Part shown: positions 1-9,328 of the stretch, one piece after another
Numbering within the stretch: position 1 is the stretch's first letter
Layout: the number at the start of each line of letters is the position of its first letter
Assembly (NCBI GenBank): GCA_947591215.1
Contig: CANQCZ010000008.1
Coordinates: forward strand, 1 to 53,708
Source: an uncultured Bacilli bacterium
GTDB lineage: Bacteria; Bacillota_I; Bacilli_A; RFN20; CAG-449
Direction: 5' to 3'
DNA length: 53,708 bases
Notes under the pieces: model-generated
What the model was told of the DNA's origin: nothing
What the model saw: the letters and a program-made list of their open reading frames with translations, nothing else
The model's database searches: none
Translations under genes and position numbers: made by a program

Positions 1-18
1 TGTCTTTTTTTCACTAAA

Positions 19-74
19 AAAGGGATGTTGATTATCCCTATTTTTTTAATTTAGGTTTTTCAACATCCCCTTTT
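19..74 (-). terminator. Putative intrinsic terminator downstream of the minus-strand lipoprotein gene
   Basis: Minus strand reads AGGGAT-aatcaac-ATCCCTTTTTT. An overlapping longer inverted repeat pairs AAAAGGGATGTTG (19-31) with CAACATCCCCTTTT (61-74). Confidence 0.6.
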
Positions 75-469
75 TAAACTGGATCAGACCAATTACCACC
101 ATTGGAATCAACGAAGCCGCCACTATTTTTAATCCCTTCTTCGCTAGAGGAAGAAGTGTTAGTAGAGGAGTCTTCATTTTCCGAATTGGAAGTGTCCGTT
201 TCTTCGTCACTAATTGTTTCACTAGCAGATTCTTCACTAAGAGAAGATTCACTCATACTCGACGCTTCATTTGATTCAGATATTAGTTGGGTAGAATCAT
301 TGTTAGATTGAGAATTAGAAGTAGTAGATAACATAGTTGAGTTAGATACTGAAGTTTCTACATTAGGAGTACACGCACCTAAAAAAATGATTAAACTACC
401 TATCATTAACAAATTTAATTTTTTCAATATCATCACCTTCGTATCAATTATATAGACTTTTAGGCGCAT
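74..469 (-). CDS. Small Ser/Glu/Thr-rich lipoprotein
   Basis: ORF; lipobox-like LGAC after a hydrophobic segment (MIGSLIIFLGAC), then a Ser-rich linker. The true start may be the internal Met (MILKKLNLLMIG). Confidence 0.7.
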   Translation of the reverse strand: MRLKVYIIDTKVMILKKLNLLMIGSLIIFLGACTPNVETSVSNSTMLSTTSNSQSNNDSTQLISESNEASSMSESSLSEESASETISDEETDTSNSENEDSSTNTSSSSEEGIKNSGGFVDSNGGNWSDPV

Positions 470-579
470 TATTCAAGGTAAAACAGTTTTTGGTAATTTT
501 TGAGACGGCGCTTAAAAAATTGGGACTTTTTGTTTGAGATTAAAAAGAATATAATAAAAATATAGAAAGGAACAAATAT

Positions 580-1101
580 ATGGCTATTAACGATACCATC
601 ATCAGTATTTTGAATCGCCGCAGTTATCGAGAATATACTGACAAGGCGATTTCAGAACAAGATTTAAATTTGATTCTACAAGCGGGAACTTATGCACCAA
701 GTGCCAAAAATCAACAATCCGCTCAATTATTAGTGTTAAAAAACGATATCAAGCGAGAAGCATTAAGAACTTTGGCGGTAAAAAAATTTGGCCGTGATCC
801 GTTCTATGGGGCTAAAGAGCTTGTTTTAGTGGCGGCAAATAAAAATACCATGTGTCCGATACAAGATGGTTCTTGCTGCATGGAAAATATGATGATTGCC
901 GCTGAATCTTTAGGCATTGCTTCATGTTGGATTAATTGCGTAGAAGAGCTATTCAACACCGAAGAAGGAAAAGAATTGAAAAAGAGTTTCGGCATTGAAG
1001 AAGAGATGATGATTGTCGGAACGATGATTTTAGGATACGCTAAAAATTATCCGGAATATCCAAAACCACGTAAAGCTCAATATGTACGTTTTATAAAATG
1101 A
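580..1101 (+). CDS. Nitroreductase family protein
   Basis: RBS gaaagga; motifs RRSYREYTDKAIS, APSAKNQQS and LGIASCWINC typical of FMN nitroreductases. Confidence 0.88.
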   Translation: MAINDTIISILNRRSYREYTDKAISEQDLNLILQAGTYAPSAKNQQSAQLLVLKNDIKREALRTLAVKKFGRDPFYGAKELVLVAANKNTMCPIQDGSCCMENMMIAAESLGIASCWINCVEELFNTEEGKELKKSFGIEEEMMIVGTMILGYAKNYPEYPKPRKAQYVRFIK

Positions 1102-1328
1102 GTTCTGCACCCAAAAAAATTTTAATTTGTGCAATTATAGCGACGATTTTTTCGTTAATTGCAATTATCTTTCTTACTATATCTCAATCTCCAAGAACAA
1201 TTACCGGATCTTGCATCGTCTTTATTCTTACTATCGTTTTATGGGGAATATTTGTTATTGCGTTGCACGATAAAAGCGATGGCATTAACGAAAATAAAGA
1301 AGAAAAAAATGATAATTCTAAACAATAG
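1098..1328 (+). CDS. Small two-TM hypothetical membrane protein
   Basis: ATGA overlap with the upstream nitroreductase; two hydrophobic segments. Confidence 0.6.
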   Translation: MSSAPKKILICAIIATIFSLIAIIFLTISQSPRTITGSCIVFILTIVLWGIFVIALHDKSDGINENKEEKNDNSKQ

Positions 1329-1426
1329 GTACTTAAAAGTATCTATTTTTTATTTAACAAGGAAATTGTATTTTAATGAAAAAGGCAAAAAAAGGACACA
1401 AAGATGAGTTATAAAAATAAAAAATA

Positions 1427-1693
1427 TTAATTTTTGAGATTATTATCTTTAATTTTGTAATAAATATCTTTGGGAATGAAGTTACCTTTGTTGCAATGAG
1501 GGCAAACCATCGAAGGATAAGAAAATTTTTTGGAATCACAGCATTCTAAAAGAATGTCAAGTTCGATTTCTTCTTCATAATCACAATCAAGACATTTTAA
1601 ATAAGTATATTCGGTGAATTCGTTTGAACACAAAGGATCATACCAATCTTCTTTAGTGTTATCTCTTTTGTAAATTTTAAAATCAAAATTCAT
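1427..1693 (-). CDS. Small Cys-rich putative zinc-ribbon protein
   Basis: RBS aaggag upstream of ATG on the minus strand; CLDC...ECC...CPHC motifs. Confidence 0.6.
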   Translation of the reverse strand: MNFDFKIYKRDNTKEDWYDPLCSNEFTEYTYLKCLDCDYEEEIELDILLECCDSKKFSYPSMVCPHCNKGNFIPKDIYYKIKDNNLKN

Positions 1694-1707
1694 AATAAGA
1701 GGACTCC

Positions 1708-2061
1708 TTAAGGAAAATAAGAAAGTGAATAATTAACTTCCATGATAGAACCACATTTACACAAAATAGGGTTATAACCAAATGAAGAAATTAAACCATT
1801 TACCCAAAAAATATTATCTTTCATTTTTTTAAGTTGTGCATCAGAAAATAACTTATTATCAGTAATTTTATCTTTGTACTTATTCGCGTAAAATCCATAA
1901 TAACGAATAATTTGAAAGGATTTATCAGGAATATGAACAATTAATTTGGCCATAAAAGAGAAGACACTTTCAGTAATAATTTGTCTTCCTTTTTTTGTTC
2001 TTCTGATGTTGCGGCAGGGATACTTTGCGTTGCAAAAGGGACAATACTCTTGACCTGCTTT
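1708..2061 (-). pseudogene. 5'-truncated IS91-type (Y2_Tnp) transposase remnant
   Basis: ORF 1708-1953 extends upstream in frame to 2061 without a start and is preceded by TAG: KAGQEYCPFCNAKYPCRNIRRTKKGRQIITESVFSFMAKLIVHIPDKSFQIIRYYGFYANKYK...FGYNPILCKCG. The HIPDKxFxxIRYYGxYA core is typical of IS91-family transposase C-termini. Confidence 0.75.
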
Positions 2062-2104
2062 CTATTCACTTCTATAATTGGTCTAGAATAGAGGTGAGTA
2101 ATTA

Positions 2105-2830
2105 ATGGCAAGACAAGCACGCGATAAAAGCCCTCTAGGTGTTTACTTTGTAAATTTACGTGCTAGCGAACATGCTTTTGACCTCGATGATCAAAAATAC
2201 TTTTTGGATTTATTGACTTCGATTAAGGGCTATGATCTTTTATCGTATACGTTATTAGATAGTGCTTTTTCTTTCGTAATTCATGAAAATGAAATTTCAT
2301 TAGAATTGCTTATGAGAAAAATTACTGTGTCTTTTGCCAATTATTACAATCGTAAAAATCAAAAACAAGGTAATGTGTTTATTGATCGCTATCAAAGTAA
2401 AGCAGCTCATGATAAAGAAGATGTTTTTTATTTTATTCGCGATATTAAAGTGATGGGAGAAGTCTTTTTTAGTGTTTTTTCTTCTAAGACTGCTTTATTT
2501 GACGATCCTTATCTCGATAGTTCTTATTTTAGTGAAATATTATTTTTGTCAAGTGAGAACTATCTTTGGATTTTTGAGTTGAAAGATAAAGAAACCTCAT
2601 ATTTTACTAGTTTAAGCGACGAGCAAATCTCGACTTACATTGAATTAACATATGCCATGAAACCGAATGAGTTAATCAATGTTCCACGCGGACACCTTAT
2701 TGAAATTATAAAGTCCGTTATGAAAGCAACTAAAGCTTCAGCAAGACAAATTTCAAGAATAACGACGCTTCCTTTAAGAATGTTATGGAAAGTCGGAAAG
2801 GGTTTAGTGGTCACCAAGAATAAGGAGTAA
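2105..2830 (+). CDS. RAYT / IS200-like (Y1_Tnp) transposase-derived protein with C-terminal HTH, lacking the HUH motif
   Basis: MARQARDKSPLGVYFVNLRASEH...YYNRKNQKQGNVFIDRYQSKAAHDKEDVFYFIRDIKVMG matches the Y1 transposase layout. The expected NHxHLL stretch reads SAFSFVI. C-terminal SARQISRITTLPLRMLWKV resembles an HTH. Confidence 0.75.
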   Translation: MARQARDKSPLGVYFVNLRASEHAFDLDDQKYFLDLLTSIKGYDLLSYTLLDSAFSFVIHENEISLELLMRKITVSFANYYNRKNQKQGNVFIDRYQSKAAHDKEDVFYFIRDIKVMGEVFFSVFSSKTALFDDPYLDSSYFSEILFLSSENYLWIFELKDKETSYFTSLSDEQISTYIELTYAMKPNELINVPRGHLIEIIKSVMKATKASARQISRITTLPLRMLWKVGKGLVVTKNKE

Positions 2831-2833
2831 AAA

Positions 2834-3706
2834 ATGCTGTCTAAAAGAAGTTTGTTTTTAGTGTTAGTAACTATTTTGATGGTTGGATGTGAAAGTGTCG
2901 ATTTTTATCAATCGATTAATCCAAGTGATTTATACGATAGCGATTGCTTTGGAAATTCCGTACCAAACAACGTAATAGTTGATTCTAATAGCTCTAGTTA
3001 TCTTGATTCTTCTATTGCGGAAAAAAATGATTTACAGGCTTTAGATTATTACAAGATCGCGATCGATAATTTTCATAAAAAAGAAAACTATAAAGTTGTC
3101 GGAATCGGAAATGTATATTCGATAATTAATCAGAAAGTAAATTCGACTAACATTAAAAACAATGATCGATACTTTACCGAATCACTTTCAAAAAGTTCAA
3201 AAGGAATTATAAATATTGCTATTGGAGAACGTTATTATAAGGAAAATGAAATCAAAATTTATTATGGTGTTCCAAATGAAACGGCGACAGAAGCTAAGTG
3301 GAATCAAGATGGTGAAACGGTTGATGAAGAAGAATTTTTTTCAAGATACTATAAAAAACTATCAGATCCTTTTCCATATATAATTTCATCAAAAACGGTT
3401 ATACAAGAAGAAACAATTGATAAAAGCAAATTCAAGTTGACTTTAGATCCAACACTTAGTGTTTACTATTATTCAAAGCAAATGCAATACATTTCTAAAT
3501 TAGATCAACTTCCGATTTTTTCAAAAGTCGAATTTTTCTTTGAAATAGATGATCATTATGATTTCAAGCAAATTAAAATTCTAGAAGATTATAAAACCAA
3601 AAAGATTCTTAGCGTAAATTGCTCGGCAGATATGCGACTTTATTTTTCTTATAAAATTGCATCGATCCCGTCCCTAAATCAGAATTGCTCTTATTCGACT
3701 GATTAG
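2834..3706 (+). CDS. Putative lipoprotein of unknown function
   Basis: Signal and lipobox MLSKRSLFLVLVTILMVGCES; 3 nt after the upstream gene. Confidence 0.7.
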   Translation: MLSKRSLFLVLVTILMVGCESVDFYQSINPSDLYDSDCFGNSVPNNVIVDSNSSSYLDSSIAEKNDLQALDYYKIAIDNFHKKENYKVVGIGNVYSIINQKVNSTNIKNNDRYFTESLSKSSKGIINIAIGERYYKENEIKIYYGVPNETATEAKWNQDGETVDEEEFFSRYYKKLSDPFPYIISSKTVIQEETIDKSKFKLTLDPTLSVYYYSKQMQYISKLDQLPIFSKVEFFFEIDDHYDFKQIKILEDYKTKKILSVNCSADMRLYFSYKIASIPSLNQNCSYSTD

Positions 3707-3912
3707 GGCTAAGGTGATTTTTCAGATTTTTGAGAAATTTACCTTCAACAACATTGCTCAAAAGGATATTAAGTGAAATGTGATTTATCGTAAAACATAA
3801 AACCTTAAAATCCTTTTGAATAAACCTTTCTTTGAGAAGAGCGTAGATTACGATAATTTGCGCTTTTTTCATTTATAGAATACTTTTGGAAATACTAATT
3901 TTGGTGAATAAA

Positions 3913-4662
3913 ATGAAAGCATTGATTACAGGAGCATCTTCAGGATTAGGTAGAGATATCGCGCGTTTATTATCTTTGAAAGGTTACGATTTGATATTAG
4001 TAGCTCGAAGAAGAGAACGATTAGAAGAACTAAAACAAGAGTTTCAAACATCGGTTCAAATTTTTGCGATTGATGTCACTGATTTACCTAGTATTTTAAA
4101 GATGTATGAAGAATTAAAAGATCAAAAAATTGATGTTTTAATAAACAATGCCGGATTTGGATTATTCGGATTCTTCAATGAACTTGATTTAATCTCTCAA
4201 GAAGAAATGGTAAAAACGGATGTATTGGCTATGCAAAATCTAATGCGCCTCTTTATTGAAAAATTTGAAAAAGATGGTGGTGGTATTATCTTGAATATCG
4301 CATCGTTTGCGGCTTTTACCGGCGGTCCTTTAATGGCGACTTACTATGCGTGTAAAAGCTATATTTATCGTTTAAGTATTGCTATCAATTACGAATTAAA
4401 ATTGCAAGAAAGTTCCGTAAAAATCAGCGTGATGTGTCCCGGACCGTTAAAAACCGAATTTCAAGAAAAAGCCAATGTGCAATTTTTAACTAAGACTATG
4501 TCGAGTGAAAATGCTGCAAAAATTGCGGTGACAAATATGGGTAAAAAGCTCGTTATTTTTACTAGTCTTAAATTTAAAATCGCACGATTTTTACTTCGCT
4601 TTATTCCAGAAGGATTGGCCCTTAGATTTGCATATTTAATTCAAAGAAAACGAAACGACTGA
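3913..4662 (+). CDS. SDR-family oxidoreductase
   Basis: TGASSGLG, NNAGFG and YxxxK (YYACK) motifs. Annotated ORF begins at 3886; MKALITG at 3913 is the likely start. Confidence 0.88.
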   Translation: MKALITGASSGLGRDIARLLSLKGYDLILVARRRERLEELKQEFQTSVQIFAIDVTDLPSILKMYEELKDQKIDVLINNAGFGLFGFFNELDLISQEEMVKTDVLAMQNLMRLFIEKFEKDGGGIILNIASFAAFTGGPLMATYYACKSYIYRLSIAINYELKLQESSVKISVMCPGPLKTEFQEKANVQFLTKTMSSENAAKIAVTNMGKKLVIFTSLKFKIARFLLRFIPEGLALRFAYLIQRKRND

Positions 4663-4763
4663 CAAATCGATGATTTTTAAAGTTTAAGCACTTTATACGA
4701 ATATAAATAATATTAGCAATTATATGGACTTTAATGTAAAATATAAGTGCTAGGAGATTTGAT

Positions 4764-6104
4764 ATGGAAGTCAAATTATATAATAGTCTTACTAATCAAA
4801 TAGAAGTATTTAAACCGATTCGCAAAAACGAAGTTACTTGCTATGTTTGTGGGCCGACAGTCTACAATTATGTGCATTTTGGAAATATGCGTCCGGTGGT
4901 TGTTTTTGATGTGCTTAGAAGATTATTTACGTACTTAGGGTATAAAGTTACCTTTATTTCAAATTTTACCGATATTGATGATAAAATTATTGCCGAGGCT
5001 AAAAAAGAGGGACTTTCTGAAAAAGAGATTGCCGATAAATATATCGAAGCATTTGAAGAAGATCGAATCGCCATTCATTCTTTAAAACCAACTTATCAAC
5101 CGCGTGTCGTAGAAACTATGGATAAAATCATCTCATTTATCGATAAAATGGTTAAAAATGATTATGCCTATGTCGTTGATGGCGATGTTTATTTCCGCGT
5201 TACCAAAATCGATGATTACGGATCTTTGAGCAATATGAAAAAGGAAGATCTTATTGCCGGAGCCCGCATCGAAGAAAATAGTAAAAAAGAATCACCACTA
5301 GATTTCGCATTGTGGAAGAAAACGAGCGAAGGAATTCAATTTGATTCTCCTTGGTCTAAAGGTCGCCCCGGATGGCATAGCGAATGCGTAGTGATGATTA
5401 ATTCTATAATACCGGGTGGACATATCGATATTCACGGCGGTGGATTTGATTTAAAATTTCCACATCACGAAAACGAAATTGCTCAATCGATTGCCGTGAA
5501 TGGGCATAAAATCGCGAACGTTTGGATGCATAATGGATTTATCAATATCGACAATGTAAAGATGTCAAAATCTTTAGGAAATGTTAAACAAGCCAAACAG
5601 ATGCTCAATCTTTACGGCGGTAATGTTGTTCGGTTTATTATTTTAAATACCCATTATCGCACACCGTTGAATTTCACTGATGAATTGGCCACAAATGCTG
5701 GCAAAGAACTAGAAAAAATTCAACAATGTTATAATAAATTGGCAATTTCTTTGCAACTTGCAAACAAAAATTTAGAGGGAAAAGTCAATAAAGAAAGTAT
5801 TCATACTTTTATTGAAAGTTTAGCTGACGATTTGAATACCCCTAACGCGATTACCGAACTCTATCGAATGATAAAAGAAGGAAATATAGAATTGCGTAGC
5901 AAAGAAAAAAATTACGACAAAATCAACGAACTTTTCAACACTATAAAAGTAATGTTCGATTTGTTGGGATTAGAATTTGTCCCGACAATATTGGATGATC
6001 AAGCACGAGAATTATTCAAATTGTATGAAAAGGCTCGCTCTGATAAAGATTTTCAAAAGAGCGATGAATATCGCAAAGCCTTGATGGAAAGAGGATTGAT
6101 GTAG
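4764..6104 (+). CDS. cysS: Cysteinyl-tRNA synthetase
   Basis: CYVCGPTVYNYVHFGNMRP, GWHSEC, HIDIHGGGFDLKFPHHENEIAQS, KMSKSLGN. Confidence 0.97.
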   Translation: MEVKLYNSLTNQIEVFKPIRKNEVTCYVCGPTVYNYVHFGNMRPVVVFDVLRRLFTYLGYKVTFISNFTDIDDKIIAEAKKEGLSEKEIADKYIEAFEEDRIAIHSLKPTYQPRVVETMDKIISFIDKMVKNDYAYVVDGDVYFRVTKIDDYGSLSNMKKEDLIAGARIEENSKKESPLDFALWKKTSEGIQFDSPWSKGRPGWHSECVVMINSIIPGGHIDIHGGGFDLKFPHHENEIAQSIAVNGHKIANVWMHNGFINIDNVKMSKSLGNVKQAKQMLNLYGGNVVRFIILNTHYRTPLNFTDELATNAGKELEKIQQCYNKLAISLQLANKNLEGKVNKESIHTFIESLADDLNTPNAITELYRMIKEGNIELRSKEKNYDKINELFNTIKVMFDLLGLEFVPTILDDQARELFKLYEKARSDKDFQKSDEYRKALMERGLM

Positions 6105-6105
6105 T

Positions 6106-6816
6106 ATGGATCGGGCAATATTAAATTTTTTTGAATCATTAGGTGATGTAGGTACCTTGTTGTTGATTTTTTTGGAAATTACACTAGCGGCTCTCTTTTC
6201 CGGTTTTATCGGTTATGAAAGACAATATCACGGACATGCGGCAGGACTTCGCACTCACATCTTAGTTTCAATCGGTGCCTGCTTGATTATGATTATTTCG
6301 ATAATGGCTCCGGGTTTTGACGGAAATACTACTAGAGATCCGGCACGACTTGCGGCACAAGTTGTATCTGGTATCGGTTTTTTAGGCGCCGGCACGATAA
6401 TTCAAACAGGAACCGACATCAAAGGATTAACGACAGCAGCAACGATATGGTTGGTTGGTGGCATCGGTTTAGCGTGTGGCTCTGGTTTCTTTTCAGGCGC
6501 AATTATTACGACGATTGTTTCGATTTTGACCTTAATATTCTTAACAAAAATCGAAAATATTTTGAGCAAACATTTTCCTAAAATTATTTTAACGGTTTCA
6601 GGAGATAAGCCGATTTTAAAAGAGACTTTGGTATTTGCAAATAAATATGGAATTATTATTAAAAATGTCGGATCTACTATCATCAAAGGACAACTGGGAG
6701 ATTTATTGAGAATTACAATTACGATGGCTGAGATTGACAAATCAACATTACAGGCCTTTGCTGATGATATTAGAATCAGTATCGCTCCTCACGAAATTAA
6801 AGTAATCAGTAAATAG
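6106..6816 (+). CDS. MgtC/SapB family membrane protein
   Basis: SGFIGYERQYHGHAAGLRTHILVSIGA...DPARLAAQVVSGIGFLGAGTI signature. Confidence 0.92.
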   Translation: MDRAILNFFESLGDVGTLLLIFLEITLAALFSGFIGYERQYHGHAAGLRTHILVSIGACLIMIISIMAPGFDGNTTRDPARLAAQVVSGIGFLGAGTIIQTGTDIKGLTTAATIWLVGGIGLACGSGFFSGAIITTIVSILTLIFLTKIENILSKHFPKIILTVSGDKPILKETLVFANKYGIIIKNVGSTIIKGQLGDLLRITITMAEIDKSTLQAFADDIRISIAPHEIKVISK

Positions 6817-6822
6817 TTAAAA

Positions 6823-6858
6823 AAATCGGCTTAAATTTTGCTAAGACCGATTTTTTTC
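6823..6858 (+). terminator. Intrinsic terminator after the mgtC-like gene
   Basis: AAAAATCGGCTTA-aattttgc-TAAGACCGATTTTTTT. Confidence 0.75.
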
Positions 6859-6884
6859 TTTATTATATAAGTAGAGGTATATTT

Positions 6885-7613
6885 ATGAAACAATACATTT
6901 ATGGTAAAAATACTGTCCTTAGTTACTTAAAAGATAATACCTCTAGTGAAGTGTTTCTTTTAAAAGGTTTTAAAGATCAAAAAATTATGAGCTTTCTTGA
7001 AAAAAACAACATCGATTTTCGTTATGCTTCGGAAAGCGAATTAGAAAAATTGGTTGGCGATGTGAATCATCAAGGTATCGTGGTTCTTCGCAAAGATTAT
7101 AGTTATTATTCGTTAGAAGAACTTCTCAATTGGTCAAAAGATCAAGATAATCCGACGATTGCCATTCTTGATGGAATTGAAGATCCTCATAATTTTGGGG
7201 CTATTTTAAGGAGTGCAGATGCTTTAGGAATAAAATGGATTATCATTGGAGAACATCGCCAAGTTCCGTTAAATGGTACTGTCAGTAAGGTTTCAACAGG
7301 AGCGGTCGATCATGTGAAAGTGTGTAAAGTCACCAATTTAAATCAAGCGATTAAAAGCTTAAAAGAGCATAATTATTGGATTGTAGCAAGCGATGGTGGG
7401 GGAAATATCGATTATCGTGATATCGATTATAAGCGAAAAATTGCTATTGTAATTGGTTCTGAAGGACGAGGAATTTCACGTTTAATCCTTCAAAATAGCG
7501 ATTATGTCGCGTATATTCCAATGGTAGGGTCGGTCAATTCACTCAATGCTTCAAATGCTGCGACTTTGTTTTTTGCGATGGCTTTTAATTCAAAGACAGG
7601 TAAAGCAAAATGA
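6885..7613 (+). CDS. rlmB: 23S rRNA (guanosine-2'-O-)-methyltransferase RlmB / TrmH family
   Basis: SpoU motifs LDGIEDPHNFGAILRSADALG, IVIGSEGRGISRL, GSVNSLNASNAATLFFAMAF. Confidence 0.92.
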   Translation: MKQYIYGKNTVLSYLKDNTSSEVFLLKGFKDQKIMSFLEKNNIDFRYASESELEKLVGDVNHQGIVVLRKDYSYYSLEELLNWSKDQDNPTIAILDGIEDPHNFGAILRSADALGIKWIIIGEHRQVPLNGTVSKVSTGAVDHVKVCKVTNLNQAIKSLKEHNYWIVASDGGGNIDYRDIDYKRKIAIVIGSEGRGISRLILQNSDYVAYIPMVGSVNSLNASNAATLFFAMAFNSKTGKAK

Positions 7614-8218
7614 AAGTTTATGAACAATTTAGCGATGATGAATTGATTTATTTAATAAGGCAACAAAACGAAGAAGCGATGGAGCTTCTTTTTTTTAGAT
7701 ATAAGATAAAATCGAGACGATTTGAGACTGCTTTCTCAAAACAGTGTCAAAATATCGATTTAGATGTCAGTGAACTTCTTTTAGCGCTAGAAGAATGGAC
7801 AATGTTTGCTGTTTCACGGTACACATTTGCTCGTTCGGCATTTTATTCATTTTGGAAAAAAGTGATCGAAAGAAAATTTACGAATATTCTTGGATACTAT
7901 AGGGCGAGAGGAAGAACCAGCGGTCTTCCATCATTAAGGTACGATGTTGAAGAAACATGGATTTTAAATGAAAGTACTTTTGAAGAAGAATCGTTGCTAG
8001 AATCTTTACTCATTAAAGATAACACTTATTATTTAAATGAATTGATAAAAACTTCTTTAAAGAAAAATCATCAGATAGCTTTGATAATGTGGATGGAAAA
8101 TGCTTCTTACGAAGAGATTGCTAAAAAACTGAAAATTAAGAAGAGCAATGTCAGCTATTTGATCAACTCTTCAATTAAAATTATAAAAAATATTATTGAT
8201 TATGAGCGTTTTAAATGA
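7610..8218 (+). CDS. Divergent sigma-70-family factor (SigH-like position)
   Basis: ATGA overlap with rlmB. FSDDELIYLIRQQNEEAMELLFFRYK resembles region 2; C-terminal ASYEEIAKKLKIKKSNVSYLINSSIKIIK resembles a region-4 HTH. Confidence 0.65.
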   Translation: MKVYEQFSDDELIYLIRQQNEEAMELLFFRYKIKSRRFETAFSKQCQNIDLDVSELLLALEEWTMFAVSRYTFARSAFYSFWKKVIERKFTNILGYYRARGRTSGLPSLRYDVEETWILNESTFEEESLLESLLIKDNTYYLNELIKTSLKKNHQIALIMWMENASYEEIAKKLKIKKSNVSYLINSSIKIIKNIIDYERFK

Positions 8219-8275
8219 AGATTAAGTAGATACGCCTTTTTATTTATGATAAATTTAATATAGATAGGTAATGAT

Positions 8276-9274
8276 ATGAAGAAAAAAAGAAATATCATAA
8301 GTTTGATTTTTATGTTATTGGGATTCGTGGCTTTGATGCTGTGGATTCTTTCTTTGGTACTATCAACTGGAAAATCCTTAAAAGAATTTAATCTTTATTT
8401 GGAGATTGTTTATTACGTTGGCGCAGCAGCTTTAATCCTGTATTTTTTGATAATTCCATTTTTTACAGTCCTTTTTGCTCCGCCTTTTTCTTATCGCTCT
8501 GTCGCTCAAAAACTAGAAGGTACTCAAAAAAAGAAAGTTGTAGATTCACATTACAAAAAAATGAAAAAACTTTCAAAGAGGTTAATTAGAAAAAAACAAA
8601 TTTCCGATGAGAATGCGAACCTTTTAAAAGAATCGATGAAAGGAGCTGAAGGTGAATCTTTAGTTTTAAAAGATCAAAGGTTGCAAGAACAATTAAGTAA
8701 TATTCTTAAAAATGATATAAAGAAAGATATGCGCAAAATTGTAATTGAAAGTGCTAGAGATACGTTGTATTTAACAGCGTTATCTCAAAATAATACCATC
8801 GATATTTTGATTGTGATTGTTAACAATTTTAGAATGCTTAAAAGAATGGTAAAACGAGCGGGATTTCGCCCATCGTTTTTTCGTCTTTTGAAATTTTATC
8901 TTAATGTTGCATTGGCGTCTTTAATCGCTGATGGGGCTGAAAAGCTCGATATCCAAAACATGTTTGGCAATTTGCTTCCAAATCTTGCAAAACCGATTGT
9001 CGGTTCTTTGGTTGAAGGAAGTATCAATGCTTTCTTTATGCTTAGAAGTGGCTTTTTAGCGATGCAATATATTTTTAATAGTTGTGATGACGAAACATCC
9101 AAGAATAATTTGATGAATTCCGCGTTTGCCGAAGCGGCTAAAGCGTTGCCGGAGCTTACTTCAAGTTTAGTGATAACTCCGATTGCAAATGCGATTAAAG
9201 GAACAGTTGTCACCCCCACTAAAAAAGCGTTAAAAAAATTATTTCATAAAGAAGACCCTTTAGAAATTAAGTAA
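8276..9274 (+). CDS. DUF697-like membrane-associated protein
   Basis: Two N-terminal TM segments; NFRMLKRMVKRAGFRPSFFRLLKFYLNVALASLIADGAEKL resembles DUF697 proteins. Confidence 0.6.
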   Translation: MKKKRNIISLIFMLLGFVALMLWILSLVLSTGKSLKEFNLYLEIVYYVGAAALILYFLIIPFFTVLFAPPFSYRSVAQKLEGTQKKKVVDSHYKKMKKLSKRLIRKKQISDENANLLKESMKGAEGESLVLKDQRLQEQLSNILKNDIKKDMRKIVIESARDTLYLTALSQNNTIDILIVIVNNFRMLKRMVKRAGFRPSFFRLLKFYLNVALASLIADGAEKLDIQNMFGNLLPNLAKPIVGSLVEGSINAFFMLRSGFLAMQYIFNSCDDETSKNNLMNSAFAEAAKALPELTSSLVITPIANAIKGTVVTPTKKALKKLFHKEDPLEIK

Positions 9275-9328
9275 GGAAGATAAACAAAAAACCATTAGGT
9301 TTCTTTTTTTCTAGATTTTTGATAAATA

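Noticed and set aside
102-311. Plus-strand Ser/Glu-rich ORF opposite the first lipoprotein
   Set aside because: Antisense to a low-complexity Ser-rich linker; no RBS, mirrors the opposite strand's codon bias.
1159-1407. 82-aa ORF overlapping the small membrane protein
   Set aside because: Shifted frame of 1098-1328, which has better coupling to the nitroreductase and a sensible TM pattern.
4663-4763. T-box riboswitch upstream of cysS
   Set aside because: Only ~100 nt, with no T-box consensus (TGGNACCGCG-like) or terminator structure visible.
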